Shown piece after piece: positions 1 through 10,523 of a DNA stretch of 64,000 nt. Below the pieces are notes generated by a model. The model was not told where the DNA came from. It saw only the letters and a list, made by a program, of their open reading frames with translations, and searched no databases. Position numbers and translations under genes: made by a program. The stretch is from Phytophthora sp. 'mugwort' (lineage: Eukaryota > Oomycota > Peronosporomycetes > Peronosporales > Peronosporaceae): NCBI GenBank assembly GCA_033558025.1, contig JAUCEF010000016.1:930001-994000 (forward strand), given 5' to 3'. Positions within the stretch are counted from its first letter, which is position 1. Each line of letters starts with the position of its first letter.

Positions 1-989
1 TGCTGGCAGCATCAACTCTCCAGCCTCGACTCGTGAAACTGAGAGCGCACAGATCCTCTAAGATCTCAGAGCTTGTTACGCTTTTGGTGAAGAAGTGGGC
101 TGTCGAGGATTTGATTCCGGCACCCAAGCCGATCACGAAGGAGGAAATTATGGATTTGAAGGCAAAGCTTGAGAGCTTGGAGACGTCACACGACGAGTTG
201 TTGATGTGCCTAAACCAGCTCGGCGGGGTACGTTTGTGCTGTGATATTTCGATGTGAGACCGTCTTTAGGCAATTTAACTAATCTTCTTACGTTTGTCCG
301 TCTTTTTCTTCTGTAGATGCCCCTGACAATAGATCACTTGAAGAAGACGGGAATTGCACGCGCAGTGTCTAAGTTACGCCAGCACGGGTATGCTACGTTG
401 TCTGATCAAATTACTTTTTACTTCGTTTTGGGATTCTAATCGATTCATGTTTTGTTGGTGCAGCAACGATAAGGTTTCTGCCAAAGCACACGAACTCCGG
501 CAAAAGTGGATTAAGCAGATTAATGATCAGTCTGCAGACAAGGGTAAGCTCCTACGAGAGTTCCAAGGCGTCCTTGATGGTGTAGTAATTTATCCTTGTC
601 GTTTGATTTGTACCCTAGATCCCAGCTCAAATCCACTCAAGACCCTCAAAACTTTGAATCGAATTTTGGAGCAACGAAGTGACGGCGCTGGTGCACACAA
701 GCTCGAAAGCAAGCAATTGGCTGCGCTGGAACAGCTCCACAGTATGCCGCTGGATACTCAAGATATCATTGACTCCAAGGTTGGAATCTCGGTGTCCAAG
801 ATGCGCAAGTCCAGGTAGGTTCTATTATGGCCCTGTTGTGCTATAAATGACGGCAGTTCTCACCTAGTTTCTTTTTTCTTTCTGTCGTGTTATTGATTGG
901 ATCATGACAGCAACGATAAGGTACAAAAATTATCGAAGAAGCTTCGAAAGAAATGGCAAGCTGAAGCCAAGGCCAAATCCGCCGCCTAG
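1..989 (+). CDS. Protein with tandem TFIIS N-terminal (LW) domains, 5'-partial
   Basis: The reading frame is open from the window edge, so the N-terminus is missing. Exons inferred from GT/AG sites that keep phase: up to 227, 317-387, 464-814, 911-989 (TAG), giving about 241 visible residues. The first LW domain runs across exons 1-3, with LKKTGIARAVSKLR followed by NDKVSAKAHELRQKW. A second copy follows in exons 3-4 with VGISVSKMRKS then NDKVQKLSKKLRKKW. Both introns inside the domains fall just before the NDK codons, so the duplication seems to have carried the intron position with it. LW domains bind disordered motifs in transcription elongation factors (TFIIS, elongin A, IWS1, Med26), so a nuclear elongation role is the family inference. 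No zinc ribbon of true TFIIS is seen. The exact family is unknown. Confidence 0.75.
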
Positions 990-1287
990 AGAATGTGACG
1001 CATCCTCGTTATTTCAACGAGACGTCATCACGTTCGAGAGGGTAGAATTACAGGTTGTAGCAACTACACTGATGGTACTTTACTCTGTGGGGGAGTGTTA
1101 CTGGTTGTACTTATCTGTACGAGGATGAGATATTCAAAGTAGAGGACCGTGGTACTCTGTGTGCCCATCTTGCGTATAGGAATGGAATCACGCCCCTTGT
1201 TGATAAGGAATATTTGTCCTAACCACTGCTGTTTTCGCTCACATACTAGCTGTTATAGTGGACGTCTGTAACCCAATACTTACACAG

Positions 1288-1377
1288 AACTACGTGGCAT
1301 AAGCTCGTGGTGTATCAACGAAATCGCTGACCAACTACGTGGCATAAGCTCGTGGTATCTCAACGAAATTACCGACC
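1288..1377 (+). repeat. 45-bp direct tandem repeat, two copies
   Basis: Units 1288-1332 and 1333-1377 both begin AACTACGTGGCATAAGCTCG and differ at only a few bases. They lie between the TFIIS-domain gene and the nitrite reductase relic. The rest of 990-1430 shows no gene. Confidence 0.85.
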
Positions 1378-1429
1378 TGCACCAGAATCAAGATATTTTA
1401 CTACACGTGCGTGATCTCTATTGCTGGTA

Positions 1430-1553
1430 TAGACCATTCCCAAATTTCCATCGCAGATGCATGAATCACTTCAGCTCGGACAGAAGTATAATTACGGTTG
1501 TACCTAACGCACCGAAAAAGATGATGCCACTTGCCAGTATAAGTTTGATGAAA
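1430..1553 (-). pseudogene. Nitrite reductase relic, 3' end and flank (part 1)
   Basis: This stretch aligns with 24090-24215, the stop codon and 3' flank of the intact nitrite reductase. Shared blocks include CAGATGCA, CCTAACGC and AAAAAGATGATGCC in the same order and spacing. It ends at the TGATGAAA target duplication (1546-1553) of the MULE next to it. Part 2 resumes at 8336. With the transposon removed, the minus strand reads through PK..H.Q and then the 3' flank, matching the PKTYVKLDW end of the intact enzyme. It is therefore the tail of a second, decayed copy of the gene. Confidence 0.7.
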
Positions 1554-1773
1554 GGAACTTTTTTGGGGATCAAAATTGGATTAGGTCAACTTTTGGATTA
1601 ACTATATAGAGGGGTCGTGCGACGGATCAACTTATCGGATCAACTTTATAGGGTCCCCCGTCGGGTCAACTGATAGGATCAATAGTTTATGGCACGTGTT
1701 GCTGCGCCCAACTCGCCGCGTCACATTTTTAGTTTAAACTTATGTTTTGTAATGGCAAGTGAGTATTGTGAGT

Positions 1774-1814
1774 CACTGTCCAGTCGGTCACAAATTGTGA
1801 CCGACTGGACAGTG
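1774..1814. repeat. Perfect 20-bp-arm inverted repeat, 1-base centre
   Basis: Arms 1774-1793 and 1795-1814 are exact reverse complements around a single A at 1794. Each arm contains AGTCGGTCACA, which recurs at 2564, 2594 and 6134 in the same element. It lies about 100 bp inside the left end of the inner MULE and could be a subterminal transposase-binding site. That role is inferred. Confidence 0.9.
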
Positions 1815-2279
1815 GTACATCAGAACAAGCAAGGAAAATTCCGGGCCCTACCGAATCTGGGCGGATGCCAGCGTATACGGGTATATATGTCCGTGTGAAC
1901 CACTCATTGGGGGGGGGGATTCTGGAGAAAGCAGGCCAGCCGAGCATGGAGCGCACGCTGCAGCCGCGAAAGCGGTCTTTTTTGGACGGAGGCAACAATG
2001 ACTTGGGCGACGACAGGGGCGACGACCGGGTCTCGGACCCCGGCGAAGACGACCAAGACTCGGACACCAGCTGGGAAGTCGAATCGGAGGGAGAAGAGGT
2101 CCCGGGTGGGTCTGGTGACTCCAGTTGTGCGTGGGAGACTACAGTGAAGCATCTGGGGACGGAAGCAGGTCGAGTGAAGATCCTGTAGCCGATGAATGCC
2201 GCCAAGTGAGGTGCCTTGACCTCGAACAAATATAATTTGGGTCGTGGGAAGGGTTTCACGCATATCTGGGCGGCTATCA

Positions 2280-4075
2280 GAAGAAGACGTTCCAAGTAAG
2301 CTGGAGGGAGATGTGTATGATGTTGATGTGCATTATATTCACGCTTTGAGGTACAAATATTTCGCATACAATCTTCCAAAAGCATCGCAGATCGGAACAA
2401 GGCGATCAAAGCAGCACGGAGCTCTTCGGCGGCGCTGATCCCGGACGAATGGGAGACGTACGCGAAGACCTTAATTTGCAGGCATGGAGGCAAGTACAGA
2501 TACCGCGGACAAAGCAAACGGTCACGGCATGAAGTTCAGCCGATCGACTGCAAAGTACAGGTGAGTCGGTCACATGAGTTTGTGGTAGCCGTGAGTCGGT
2601 CACATCAGTCGGTGGTGATTGGGAGTCGATTACATCAGTCTGTGGTGATCGTGTGTAATTGGTGGCTCTGTCTAACTTTCAAATGTGTGTGGCTAGCTCA
2701 ACGTATGTGTTCGTGAGGTGACCAACTCGCCGTCGAAATTTGCGGTCTGTGTGACCAAGACACTTCTCACGCACAATCACAGGCTTGGTTTGCGGCTCTA
2801 TAAGCAGTATGCAGCTAATCGAATGTCAGTGGACGATGGTGCTATGGATACGGTTGAATCGCTTCGAAAAGCTGGGGCAAGGCCAAGGGTATCCTGAAGT
2901 TTCTCGTGGAGAATACAACAGCAATCCCCGACGCCACAAGCCGTACAGAATCTAATTCGAACCCTGAAGAAACGTGAAAGAGGCTCCACATCATGCGCTC
3001 AGCGACTGAAGCGTTGCACGCGCCAGTTCTGCTCCGAGCCTGGAAATATCGGACACATCTACGTGCAATGAGCTGCCAATGGAAAGGTTCGTACCGCTTG
3101 TGGATGAATACGGCTGTATGCTTGACCAAAACTAACGATACTGATTTTGTGGTCAGGAATTTGTCACTTGTATCAACTTGCAGACCAACACATGCTGGAT
3201 ATATCTATCGCCACTTTCCTGAAGTGTTGATGATTGATGCGACGCATGACACAAATATTTCGAAAATATAAGTTGGTTTTTGTTCATGGCGCACGATGTC
3301 TTTGGCGAGAGTCAGTACGTCCAACATGCAATACTGGAGAATGAGCGCAGTGATACTCTTTTTACGGCATCGAGGAGTTCAAGAAAAGCATTCTTGCGTG
3401 GACAAAGTTGCAGTGTGTCATCGTCGACAAAGACTTTCCTGAAATCGGAGTTTTAAGGGCGGCACTTCCGCACGTGCGGGTGCTGTTGTGCCAATTTCAT
3501 CTCGTGACTGTGCTGACTACGCGTTCTCTTCTGGGCAGAAGTCACAGCTGCGATCTGTGGTGAATATGTTGGTGTATGCGCGGAGGGAGCGTGAGTACGA
3601 GAAGCATCGACGGTATTTGAAACATTGGACCTCAACTGGTTTGGGTCGAGCAGTTCGCGACGAGAATGTGAAGACGGTGGCAGTCGGTCAAGTAGATATG
3701 ACTTGGTGTCGCGTCGGGTGCAGTTGCTGTAGTGGGTGACACAGACGACACTATCCACCCTTCTAAAGCATATTTCACCAAAACTTGGGATTACTGTCGA
3801 GACATGCGGTGCTCCTACAAGCCGCAGAATGCCTTCACGCTCGGGAATAACACCAACAACCGACTGGAGTCGTCGTGGAAGTATATGAAAGAAGTTGTAA
3901 GGTCGTCGATGGGGCTGGACGAGTGCTTTTCAACCATTTTATTTTATCAGAACCAAGCGGAGCAGCTGCTGTATGATCGAGCAGCGAAGGTTTCATTGCT
4001 TCACCATGAAGGTTATGACAGAGAGATGGGCGTTGTTGCTAACTTGGTGCGAGCACATGTGTACGCTAATTGATG
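2280..4075 (+). pseudogene. MULE transposase remnant (inner MULE)
   Basis: Homology jumps between frames, so no full-length protein is possible. In order: a FAR1-like region (LIPDEWETYAKTLICRHG, about 2440-2490), LNVCVREVTNSPSK plus LLTHNHRLGLRLYKQYAANR (2697-2825), the first DDE block LMIDATHDTN (about 3225-3255), VDKDFPEIGVLRAALPHVRV followed by LLCQFHL (about 3420-3505), and NNTNNRLESSWKYMKEVV (3850-3900). These are MULE-superfamily landmarks: first Asp, second Asp, the C-x2-H helix and the final Glu. Stops and frameshifts between blocks mark it as dead. An acidic N-terminal frame at 1865-2188 may be its 5' part. Confidence 0.7.
2561..2650 (+). repeat. 30-bp tandem repeat in an inferred transposase intron
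   Basis: Three exact-length units (2561, 2591, 2621). The first two begin GTGAGTCGGTCACAT and the third is diverged. The array fills the start of a probable intron of the inner MULE transposase (donor about 2561, acceptor AG at about 2697). The transposase translation resumes at LNVCVREVTNSPSKFAV. Units 1 and 2 each begin with a consensus GTGAGT donor. Confidence 0.75.
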
Positions 4076-4928
4076 AGCAATATGCATATGCAACTGGGTC
4101 GGCTATCTACACTTTCTACGAGACATTTCCAGTTTTTTTATATTAAGAACGCTTTCTCGCTGAAAACTGCCTGTATGAGCCATGTGTGGAGTACACCGTG
4201 AGCAAGGCGACGTGGAAGTGCTCGTGTTTGTTCATGAGTACGCGGCTTCGGCCGTGCCGACACGTAACCTACATCCGAAAAAACTAGATATGGAGACGAT
4301 TATACCTACCCAGCTGCTGAATCCGCGTTGACTCTTAAATGCCTGTGCCGATTTCGTCTAAATCATTTGCTATGAGTGTTGTTTTGCCCGAACAAAAACA
4401 AAACAGGGATTCCAACCGAAAATTTCGCTAGACTAATCATCTAGCCACGAGTATTTATGAGTCCTTGAGCACTTTGGGATGCCTGAGTTCCGCGATGCGA
4501 TAAAGGCATTATCGAAAGTCTCTACCATCTTCAAAACAAAGCGGTTTGACGAACTCCGTCATACAAATCGACGGTGAGAGCCCCTCGACGTTGGACGGGT
4601 CCGACAGTGACGACAACACCAGCAACACAGATGTTAGCACTCAGCTGTCGTTGGGCAATCTTGGAGCATGCTTGATCAGTCGGGGGAATCGGGGAGTACT
4701 TGGTGGAATCGGTGGAGCAGTCGGTGGAATCGGTCGAGCAGGTGATAACGACCGGGACCAAAATGCTTACCGCCGAGCCGCTTGATACAGAGGATATTGG
4801 GTTTCAGATAGCAAGTCGGGTCAAAGCTCGCAACGCCCGAAACAGAAACCGAAGGCCGGAGCAACACGACAAGCAGCTGACCCTTTCGTCGATTACGGAC
4901 CACCTCACGCACTAAGAAATTACGCCAC

Positions 4929-5900
4929 GTGCGGAGACCATCTCAAGCAATTCAAACTGTTTGTATTTTAAAAAAAACGAAACCGCCTGTAGCCCACCGA
5001 TTGGACAAATTACCCTCTGGCAAGGCGCTATTAGGTCCGTCGAAAATCTCGCGCATTCTGGCCAAAGACCTTCCCACTAGAGCTTTAAAGAAGGTTACGA
5101 CCCTTCAAAGGAAGCACTCGGCTTTGTCAGAAACCAATGTTGCGGTTGAGTTTCCTGGACTTGGTATTATTGCCACTACTACACTAGCGATAATGAAGTC
5201 GTGGCACAAAGTGATGGGGACACTGAACACGATAGATAGGGTTCGAGTCTGGACAACAACAGTTGATTTCTCGGTGGATATCCCGCCGAGATATCGTGTT
5301 GACAAGGATGCTGACTTTGAGTCGAAGCTGGACAATATTCCTATCCTTTCTGAACAAGTAAAATTAGATTGTGAAAGCCGAACCCGATAGCACTAATCTG
5401 ATGCATTTATTTGTTTCTCATAGACGAACATGCTCAATTTTGAATGCAAGTTCCAGCTCAGCGAAGATGCAATGATGGAGGTGATGGCGAAAATTCTCGC
5501 CCTACGGGACGACGTCATGGTTGTTGATCCAACAGTTTGGGGTCCCGTGTCGAGAGAATCAGTAGCCATACTTGGTGACATTTTCAAGAGCGTATTTGAA
5601 GGCATCAACAAGGAGCACATTTTGATACCGATCAATTGCAACAACAATCACTGGTGTGCGATCATGGTCAACTCGAGAATGAGTACTATCAAAACCTTTG
5701 ATCCGATGCAGTCAAGCTACGTCCTAAACGTGCGATCGATCGCACAACGTGTCATACTGTACCTGTCGCCAAGTGATGGGCGTCACCGAGTGGAGCAGTA
5801 CGCATCGGGGATGGCTGCCCAGGTCGATAGCTATAATTCTGGTATCTACGTTCTGCTTGCATTCGAGATGTTTACGGCTATGAAGATGTCTGCGAGCTGA
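4929..5900 (+). pseudogene. Ulp1/C48-like cysteine peptidase of the inner MULE
   Basis: Two frames, 4929-5390 and 5430-5900, look like one protein broken by a stop or short intron near 5390-5430. The second part has the Ulp1 triad surroundings: NNHW (His), KTFDPMQ (Asp), then QVDSYNSGIYVL, where the family has a catalytic N-C-G. Here codon 5838-5840 is TCT, so the nucleophile Cys is Ser (residue 137 of the second frame). Ulp1-like domains in MULEs are thought to be element-encoded and their role is unclear. The Cys-to-Ser change predicts loss of peptidase activity unless another Cys serves. Some binding function could remain. Confidence 0.65.
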
Positions 5901-6939
5901 GCAAGAAGGCTCTGCAATACCTGTGTTATCGATATATATATGTGCCTATAAGCAAATAATACATGTCGATTTTGAGCGGTTCAATGTTGTGTTGTAGTAG
6001 ATTCCAGTCTTGCTGTCTTCGCTCCGTACGACCTGAGAACTGCCAGAAGTCGCTAAGTTACTTTAACCGGGCTATACATATTAGACACGTACAGCCGAAC
6101 GCCATCACGATGACATTGACTGGCTCTCCGTTTAGTCGGTCACAATCGGTACTTCTTCGGTCGCATTTGCCCCATCCCGTGTTTCCCCAGTACGTCACAA
6201 TACCCGCCTACCTTTGTAGTGAATGTTTCACATGACCCTTTACCCTAACCATTCGAGGACCGATGGCATCGCCGTCTTAGGTTTTGCTTCGCAAGGGAGT
6301 CGCTGCGCTCTTGCGAGGAAAAGATTCTAAGTTGGGCCCGCTACAGTGCTCGGCTCGCTGGATAGCTCGGCGCTGGGCCCACCTCCGCAAATACCTCGCG
6401 GCCCTGCTTCGCGGGCATCCCGCGCGGGTTTGCTGTGACTACGTGCCGCTCTCCTCCGATGGTCGCTTTATGTGACATTCACCCTATCCTTTTCCAGTTG
6501 GGCGCCGCACTCTCATAATTTATCCCTCGCGACGGGTCAACTTGCAGATCAACTTTTCCTCTAATAACATTAACTTAAGTAAACGATAAGAGATATGGAC
6601 TTTTACGTAATAATCTTATAATAACTAATACCATACATTTAAATCTGTTTCCGTTTGAAGGCATTACATTCGTCCAACATATCGATTAATAATCATTTTT
6701 GCGTATGTGTGTGTTGGTATTATACATAATGCAAGTTAGCGGCTGACTGGAGGTTGGCGTAGTTTGGTGGTAAATGCAAGGCCAAGCTGTACGTATCATC
6801 GACGGGTGCCATCAGCGAATTCGGTTAACATACCGATTAAGCAATTCGAGTACTGGTAGTGAAACCGATACAAACGTGGTTGTATCGGTCTACAGTCAGA
6901 TGATGCGGGCAACGGATGAGATAGCCGCTACAAGATCCG

Positions 6940-7947
6940 TCAATTAGCCTGGATCAATTGCGGCACATTATCCGTGAGTGCTTTTATGATGACTCAAACG
7001 CGCTTGCCAACGGTGCGTTCAAGGGCCAAGGAAAAGGCAGAATGTACAGAACACGTTCTAAGCAATTTGGTCGTGAAATTTACGGGAAGATAGAAGGTGA
7101 GCCGCTGTGCAACGTCCGCGATAACCCGGCACTTAAGTTTTTCCAGTTTCATTTCACGTATTATGAGAATGGAGTGCTTCACCGCTTCATTGGATGGGGA
7201 CATCCAGCTGTTATCGATAGACTAAGACCCACAACTCAACCGTTTTCATAGTGCGTCGTTCAAGTGTGTGCCAGCTCTCTCAGAGAATTGGATCCGTCGT
7301 ATGTTGTATGCGATTTCGAACAAGCGATGATGAACGCTCTAAAGATCCACTTTCCGCTGGCGAAGGTAATCGGGTGTCTTTTTCATTTCAAGCAAGTTGT
7401 TCGTCGCTAGATGCTGAAATTCCGCCTCCCGGAACAAGAAGTGCACATGACAATGGTGGAGGGCTGCTTTGATCGACTTACGACAATTTATCAGTCTGAC
7501 ATTCTGACAACGGGAGTTCGCAATGTTAAAAGATCCATAAGGAGAGAGTGCGTCGACGTTGGAATAGAGTACTCGAAGGACAAATGGGCGCGATTTTGGC
7601 TGTATTTCAAGCAGACATGGATGACGAAAATTCGAACCGGACTGCTGGAATGTTCACGGTCTGAGCGAGACTCTTACCACAACAGGACAAACAATCCTCT
7701 GGAACGATACAACAGGAGGCTAAAAAACGCGTTCACCGTTGCATATCCTGACATCGGTCAGTTTATCGGGGTCATCGAAAGAGAAGCACAAGAACATGTC
7801 AATCTTCTGTCAGACATCGCGAACCGCCACGCCCAGGCTCCGACACACGCACCTGCTTTCTCTCCACTCATTGAATCTGATAGCTCAATGGGAGATGGTA
7901 CCGATTACGACTTGGCATCGTCCGGCTCTACATCTCCTGAATGCTAG
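6940..7947 (+). pseudogene. MULE transposase remnant (outer MULE)
   Basis: A first block at 6958-7250 (FFQFHFTYYENGVLHRFIGWGHP region) is followed in another frame by SYVVCDFEQAMMNAL and GCLFHFKQVVRR. A TAG follows near 7407, and then an open frame runs 7411-7947. DFEQA supplies the second acidic residue and CLFHF the conserved C-x2-H. NNPLERYNRRLK (about 7690-7730) carries the final Glu. At least one frameshift and one stop interrupt it. It belongs to the same element as the ends at 1554 and 8335. Confidence 0.7.
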
Positions 7948-8335
7948 ACTTACCATGACAGCGGCTTGGGCTTTCTAATATTCTAATACATATGTTTTAT
8001 CTTGGTTTAGCAGTTTTTATCTGATTAGTGTCATTTTGAGAAATTTATATTAGGTCGCAGAATGCAGTTCGTGGTGTGGGTAAGATGTGTTTTTAATGGC
8101 AGGTTTTATACAGACTTAAAATTTTGGTTCAATCACAAAAGATCAATTGTATAAAATTAATATGTCCTGATGGATCCACTTTTGGAGCAACTTATTTAAT
8201 GGAACAACTTTTAGATCAACAGTTGTTTTTCTTACAAAATTTAATAGGTCTAAAATGTTGACCCGTCGAAGACCTCTCTAAATAGTTGATCCAAAACTTG
8301 ACATAATCCAATTTTAATCCAAAGCAATTGTTACC

Positions 8336-8395
8336 TGATGAAATACTTTAGGCGCTTTAGAGGTCGCAAGACGTGCATCCAGCACGTCCACATGA
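8336..8395 (-). pseudogene. Nitrite reductase relic, coding tail (part 2)
   Basis: Positions 8360-8392 match 24268-24300 of the intact nitrite reductase at 32 of 33 bases. On the minus strand they encode VDVLDARLATSK against VDVVDARLATSK. About 40 bp present in the intact gene between this block and the C-terminus are missing here. Homology fades beyond about 8395, so only the tail of this copy survives. Confidence 0.75.
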
Positions 8396-8399
8396 GGAA

Positions 8400-8949
8400 T
8401 TGTGCCTTTCCCGATTTACGGCAGACCTCAAAAGGTAGGTCCTTCGCTCCTCCATCCAAAGCATGACAAGTAGAGTTGTAAGTTGGGAAAAATGTTTTTG
8501 TTGTAAAATGGATGATTTGGCTGATGTATCCGTCCTTGGCTATGTAATATTGAATAGATGAACGCGTATACATGGTTTTATGAGGTTAGCGCGGTTACAT
8601 CGCATGATTAGTGCTCGGTTTGCGTAATTCCAAAATAGCTTCACCAGCATTCACTCCTAATCCCGGATTCCGGGCGCGCACTTTCAGCACTTTAGCTAGA
8701 AAAGATTGTTTCCAAGCCCATTACGAGAGGTATGCCGGGCGACCGTGTTAGGATGTTGTGAAGCTAATATGCAGCACGACGGTGGGAGGAAGACCGAGCT
8801 TTGTAGTGTGAGCCATTTCGTTCTGATAATTCTGTCATTTAAAGTGGTTTCTCCGCAAAACCAACTCTAACGACAGGGGGTATGTCTACTGCATAGTTTA
8901 CGGAATAATTCATGCTTTTTGTTAAATGTACTTAAGTTATTTGTCGAAC
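8400..8949. other. No gene recognised
   Basis: AT-rich spacer between the nitrite reductase relic and the first copy of a dispersed repeat. The short frames here have no recognisable family. Confidence 0.5.
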
Positions 8950-9599
8950 CACTCGACGTTTCTGCAAAAAACGACTGAGTACGCGATAATATCGGTGTTT
9001 AAAAATTGTTTTTTTTTCTTTCATCCCACCACTACTAATAGCCTGAGGAACATCCATGCTAAGATATTCGACTGAAGTAATGAGTTGGAGGAGCACGCCA
9101 GCGTCGATGCATGGAAATCTGAACCGCAACGTCGACACTAAAATCTAAGACACACACGGTTTATTTAATCACTCGCGCCATCTACGGACCGCTGCTGCTG
9201 CTTCGTGTTATACTGTACAACGATAAAAAGGGAATTTTGGAGGGTTTAACTATAATAATAAAATACACACTGGCTTCTGCTCCTCCACCTATCTCTCACG
9301 TTTGTGTAGGAATACGTATCCCTTCCCTCCATCACCAACACATGACCCGCCACCTGCGATGGATACCGCTCCACAAAGTCCTGCTTTCACGCCTGTATTA
9401 GCGTCTAGACCGCCGTTCCCCCATATTAGCAGCAACTTGACTGATGAGCGCGCTGCAATGGGCGATCGGATGTCATCGGTCGCTTGCAAATTTCTCGGAA
9501 GATCGCCGCCTGGAGCAGCAACAAGGGAGTGGCTCCACACAACTGATATCGGATAGACTGGCCTTGTGGACAACGTATTCGCGCGCATCAACCGTCATA
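8950..9599 (+). repeat. Dispersed repeat family, copy A (5' part)
   Basis: It aligns with 20700-21249 plus 23452-23655. Shared blocks include GAGTACGCGAT, GGAACATCCATGCT, CCAGCGTCGATGCA, CGACACTAAAATCT and TGACCCGCCA. Copy A is interrupted after 9599 by the TA-flanked element and resumes at 10524 to about 10590 (ATTTGTTGCATCAT, GAGAAAGCAAAGGC). No protein family was recognised in it. It is probably a mobile element of unknown class or a non-autonomous repeat. Confidence 0.7.
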
Positions 9600-10523
9600 C
9601 CGTATAACAAAAAATCGTAGTCCTAAGCGCCGCCAGATTATCACGGTGTGCGAATCCCCAGCACTGCCATATGGGTTCAAATCGCACTTTTAGGCCCTTG
9701 TTCAGGTGGAGAACGCGTTCTGTGCCGAAACAGAAAGACCATTCTGGTTGGTCAAAATTGAACTCGTATAGTGCACCAATTTGGCAAGTTCGCGTTCCGA
9801 ACCACTTGTTCTGGGAACAGCTCCACGAGGTGTGCTAACCAGAGAACAATTGTGCCATGGACGACATATCTGCTGCCATTATCGCAGTAGTGGTAGGCGC
9901 CTGTGTGAGTGCTGTAGTAGTTGCCGCGGACAAGCGCCGCCTTTCGGCAGCGACCTGGGCCCCCATGACGTTTCCATCGCGTGCATTCAACCGTACGCCG
10001 GGTACAGGCTGGTTTCACAAGAAGCAACGCTGCGACAGGAAGTCGTTCCTGCGCATTTACACGTTGGTGCGTACAACGTGGGGCCACGATCCCGGCCCTA
10101 AGTGCAAGCACCACCTAATAAAGCCAGCTGACGCTGGCAGCGGTGCTGGAGTTGAAGCAGGAGGGGGCGCCATCAGGGCGAGCAGCAGGTCAGACCATGC
10201 TAACGACCATGGCATTGTGAACGGTGTGACTGCCACCGCTGAGACATCATCCCTGTACTCAAGGACATCTAACTTTTGCGAGTACCCCACTGCCGTACGC
10301 TGGTAGGTCTTCCTTTTGTTGCCGAGACCGGTCGTGCATGGGCGCCCCATGTCTGCTTTGGGCTTGGTTGCTGCGGTAATGAACAAGGCCTTCTTACCAA
10401 TGCAAAAGTCTAAAATAGCAGCGACTCATTTATAAGCCATCTAGTACAAAATACATGCCTCTTATTGGTTGCGTCCAAGCTGACCCTTATAATTAAACGA
10501 CGCTTAGGACTACGGTTATACGG
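9600..10523 (+). mobile_element. 924-bp element with TIRs and TA target duplication
   Basis: The left end is CCGTATAAC, 7 extra bases, then CGTAGTCCTAAGCG. The right end is the reverse complement of the same blocks without the extra bases. TA flanks both sides (9598-9599, 10524-10525). The empty site survives in a sister copy of the host repeat near 19964 as GTCATATGTCG. TA duplication is typical of Tc1/mariner-like elements. Inside, the plus frame 9857-10306 (149 aa; WFHKKQRCDRKSF near its middle) matches no family I can name with confidence. The length suggests a non-autonomous or internally deleted element. Confidence 0.75.

Larger units (their letters stand above)
1671..6532 (+). mobile_element. 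Inner MULE with Ulp1-like protease gene
   Basis: It is flanked by a perfect 9-bp duplication CGGGTCAAC at 1662-1670 and 6533-6541, which lies inside the terminal repeat of the outer MULE. Its ends are weakly inverted: both carry GCGCCCAACT about 35 bp in (near 1707 on plus, near 6500 on minus). It carries a broken FAR1/MULE-type transposase (about 2280-4075) and a C48-like peptidase frame (4929-5900). The combination of MULE transposase and Ulp1-like peptidase is known from plant KI-MULE/Kaonashi elements and also occurs in oomycetes. Confidence 0.75.
1554..8335 (+). mobile_element. Outer MULE DNA transposon, carrying a nested MULE
   Basis: The terminal inverted repeats align over roughly 90-110 bp. 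The left end reads AAAATTGGATTAGGTCAAC and the right end, reversed, AAAATTGGATTATGTCAAG, and both continue to GACGG(G/A)TCAAC. The element is flanked by an identical 8-bp duplication TGATGAAA at 1546-1553 and 8336-8343, the size typical of MULEs. Removing the nested element at 1671-6532 (plus one copy of its duplication) leaves about 1.9 kb holding one degenerate MULE transposase. It sits inside a nitrite reductase relic. Confidence 0.8.

Noticed and set aside
1729..2517. 262-aa minus-strand frame in the inner MULE
   Set aside because: Antisense to the plus-strand transposase blocks. No motif of its own.
2561..2650. 30-bp tandem array considered as a CRISPR-like array
   Set aside because: Units are contiguous with no spacers, in a eukaryotic transposon intron.
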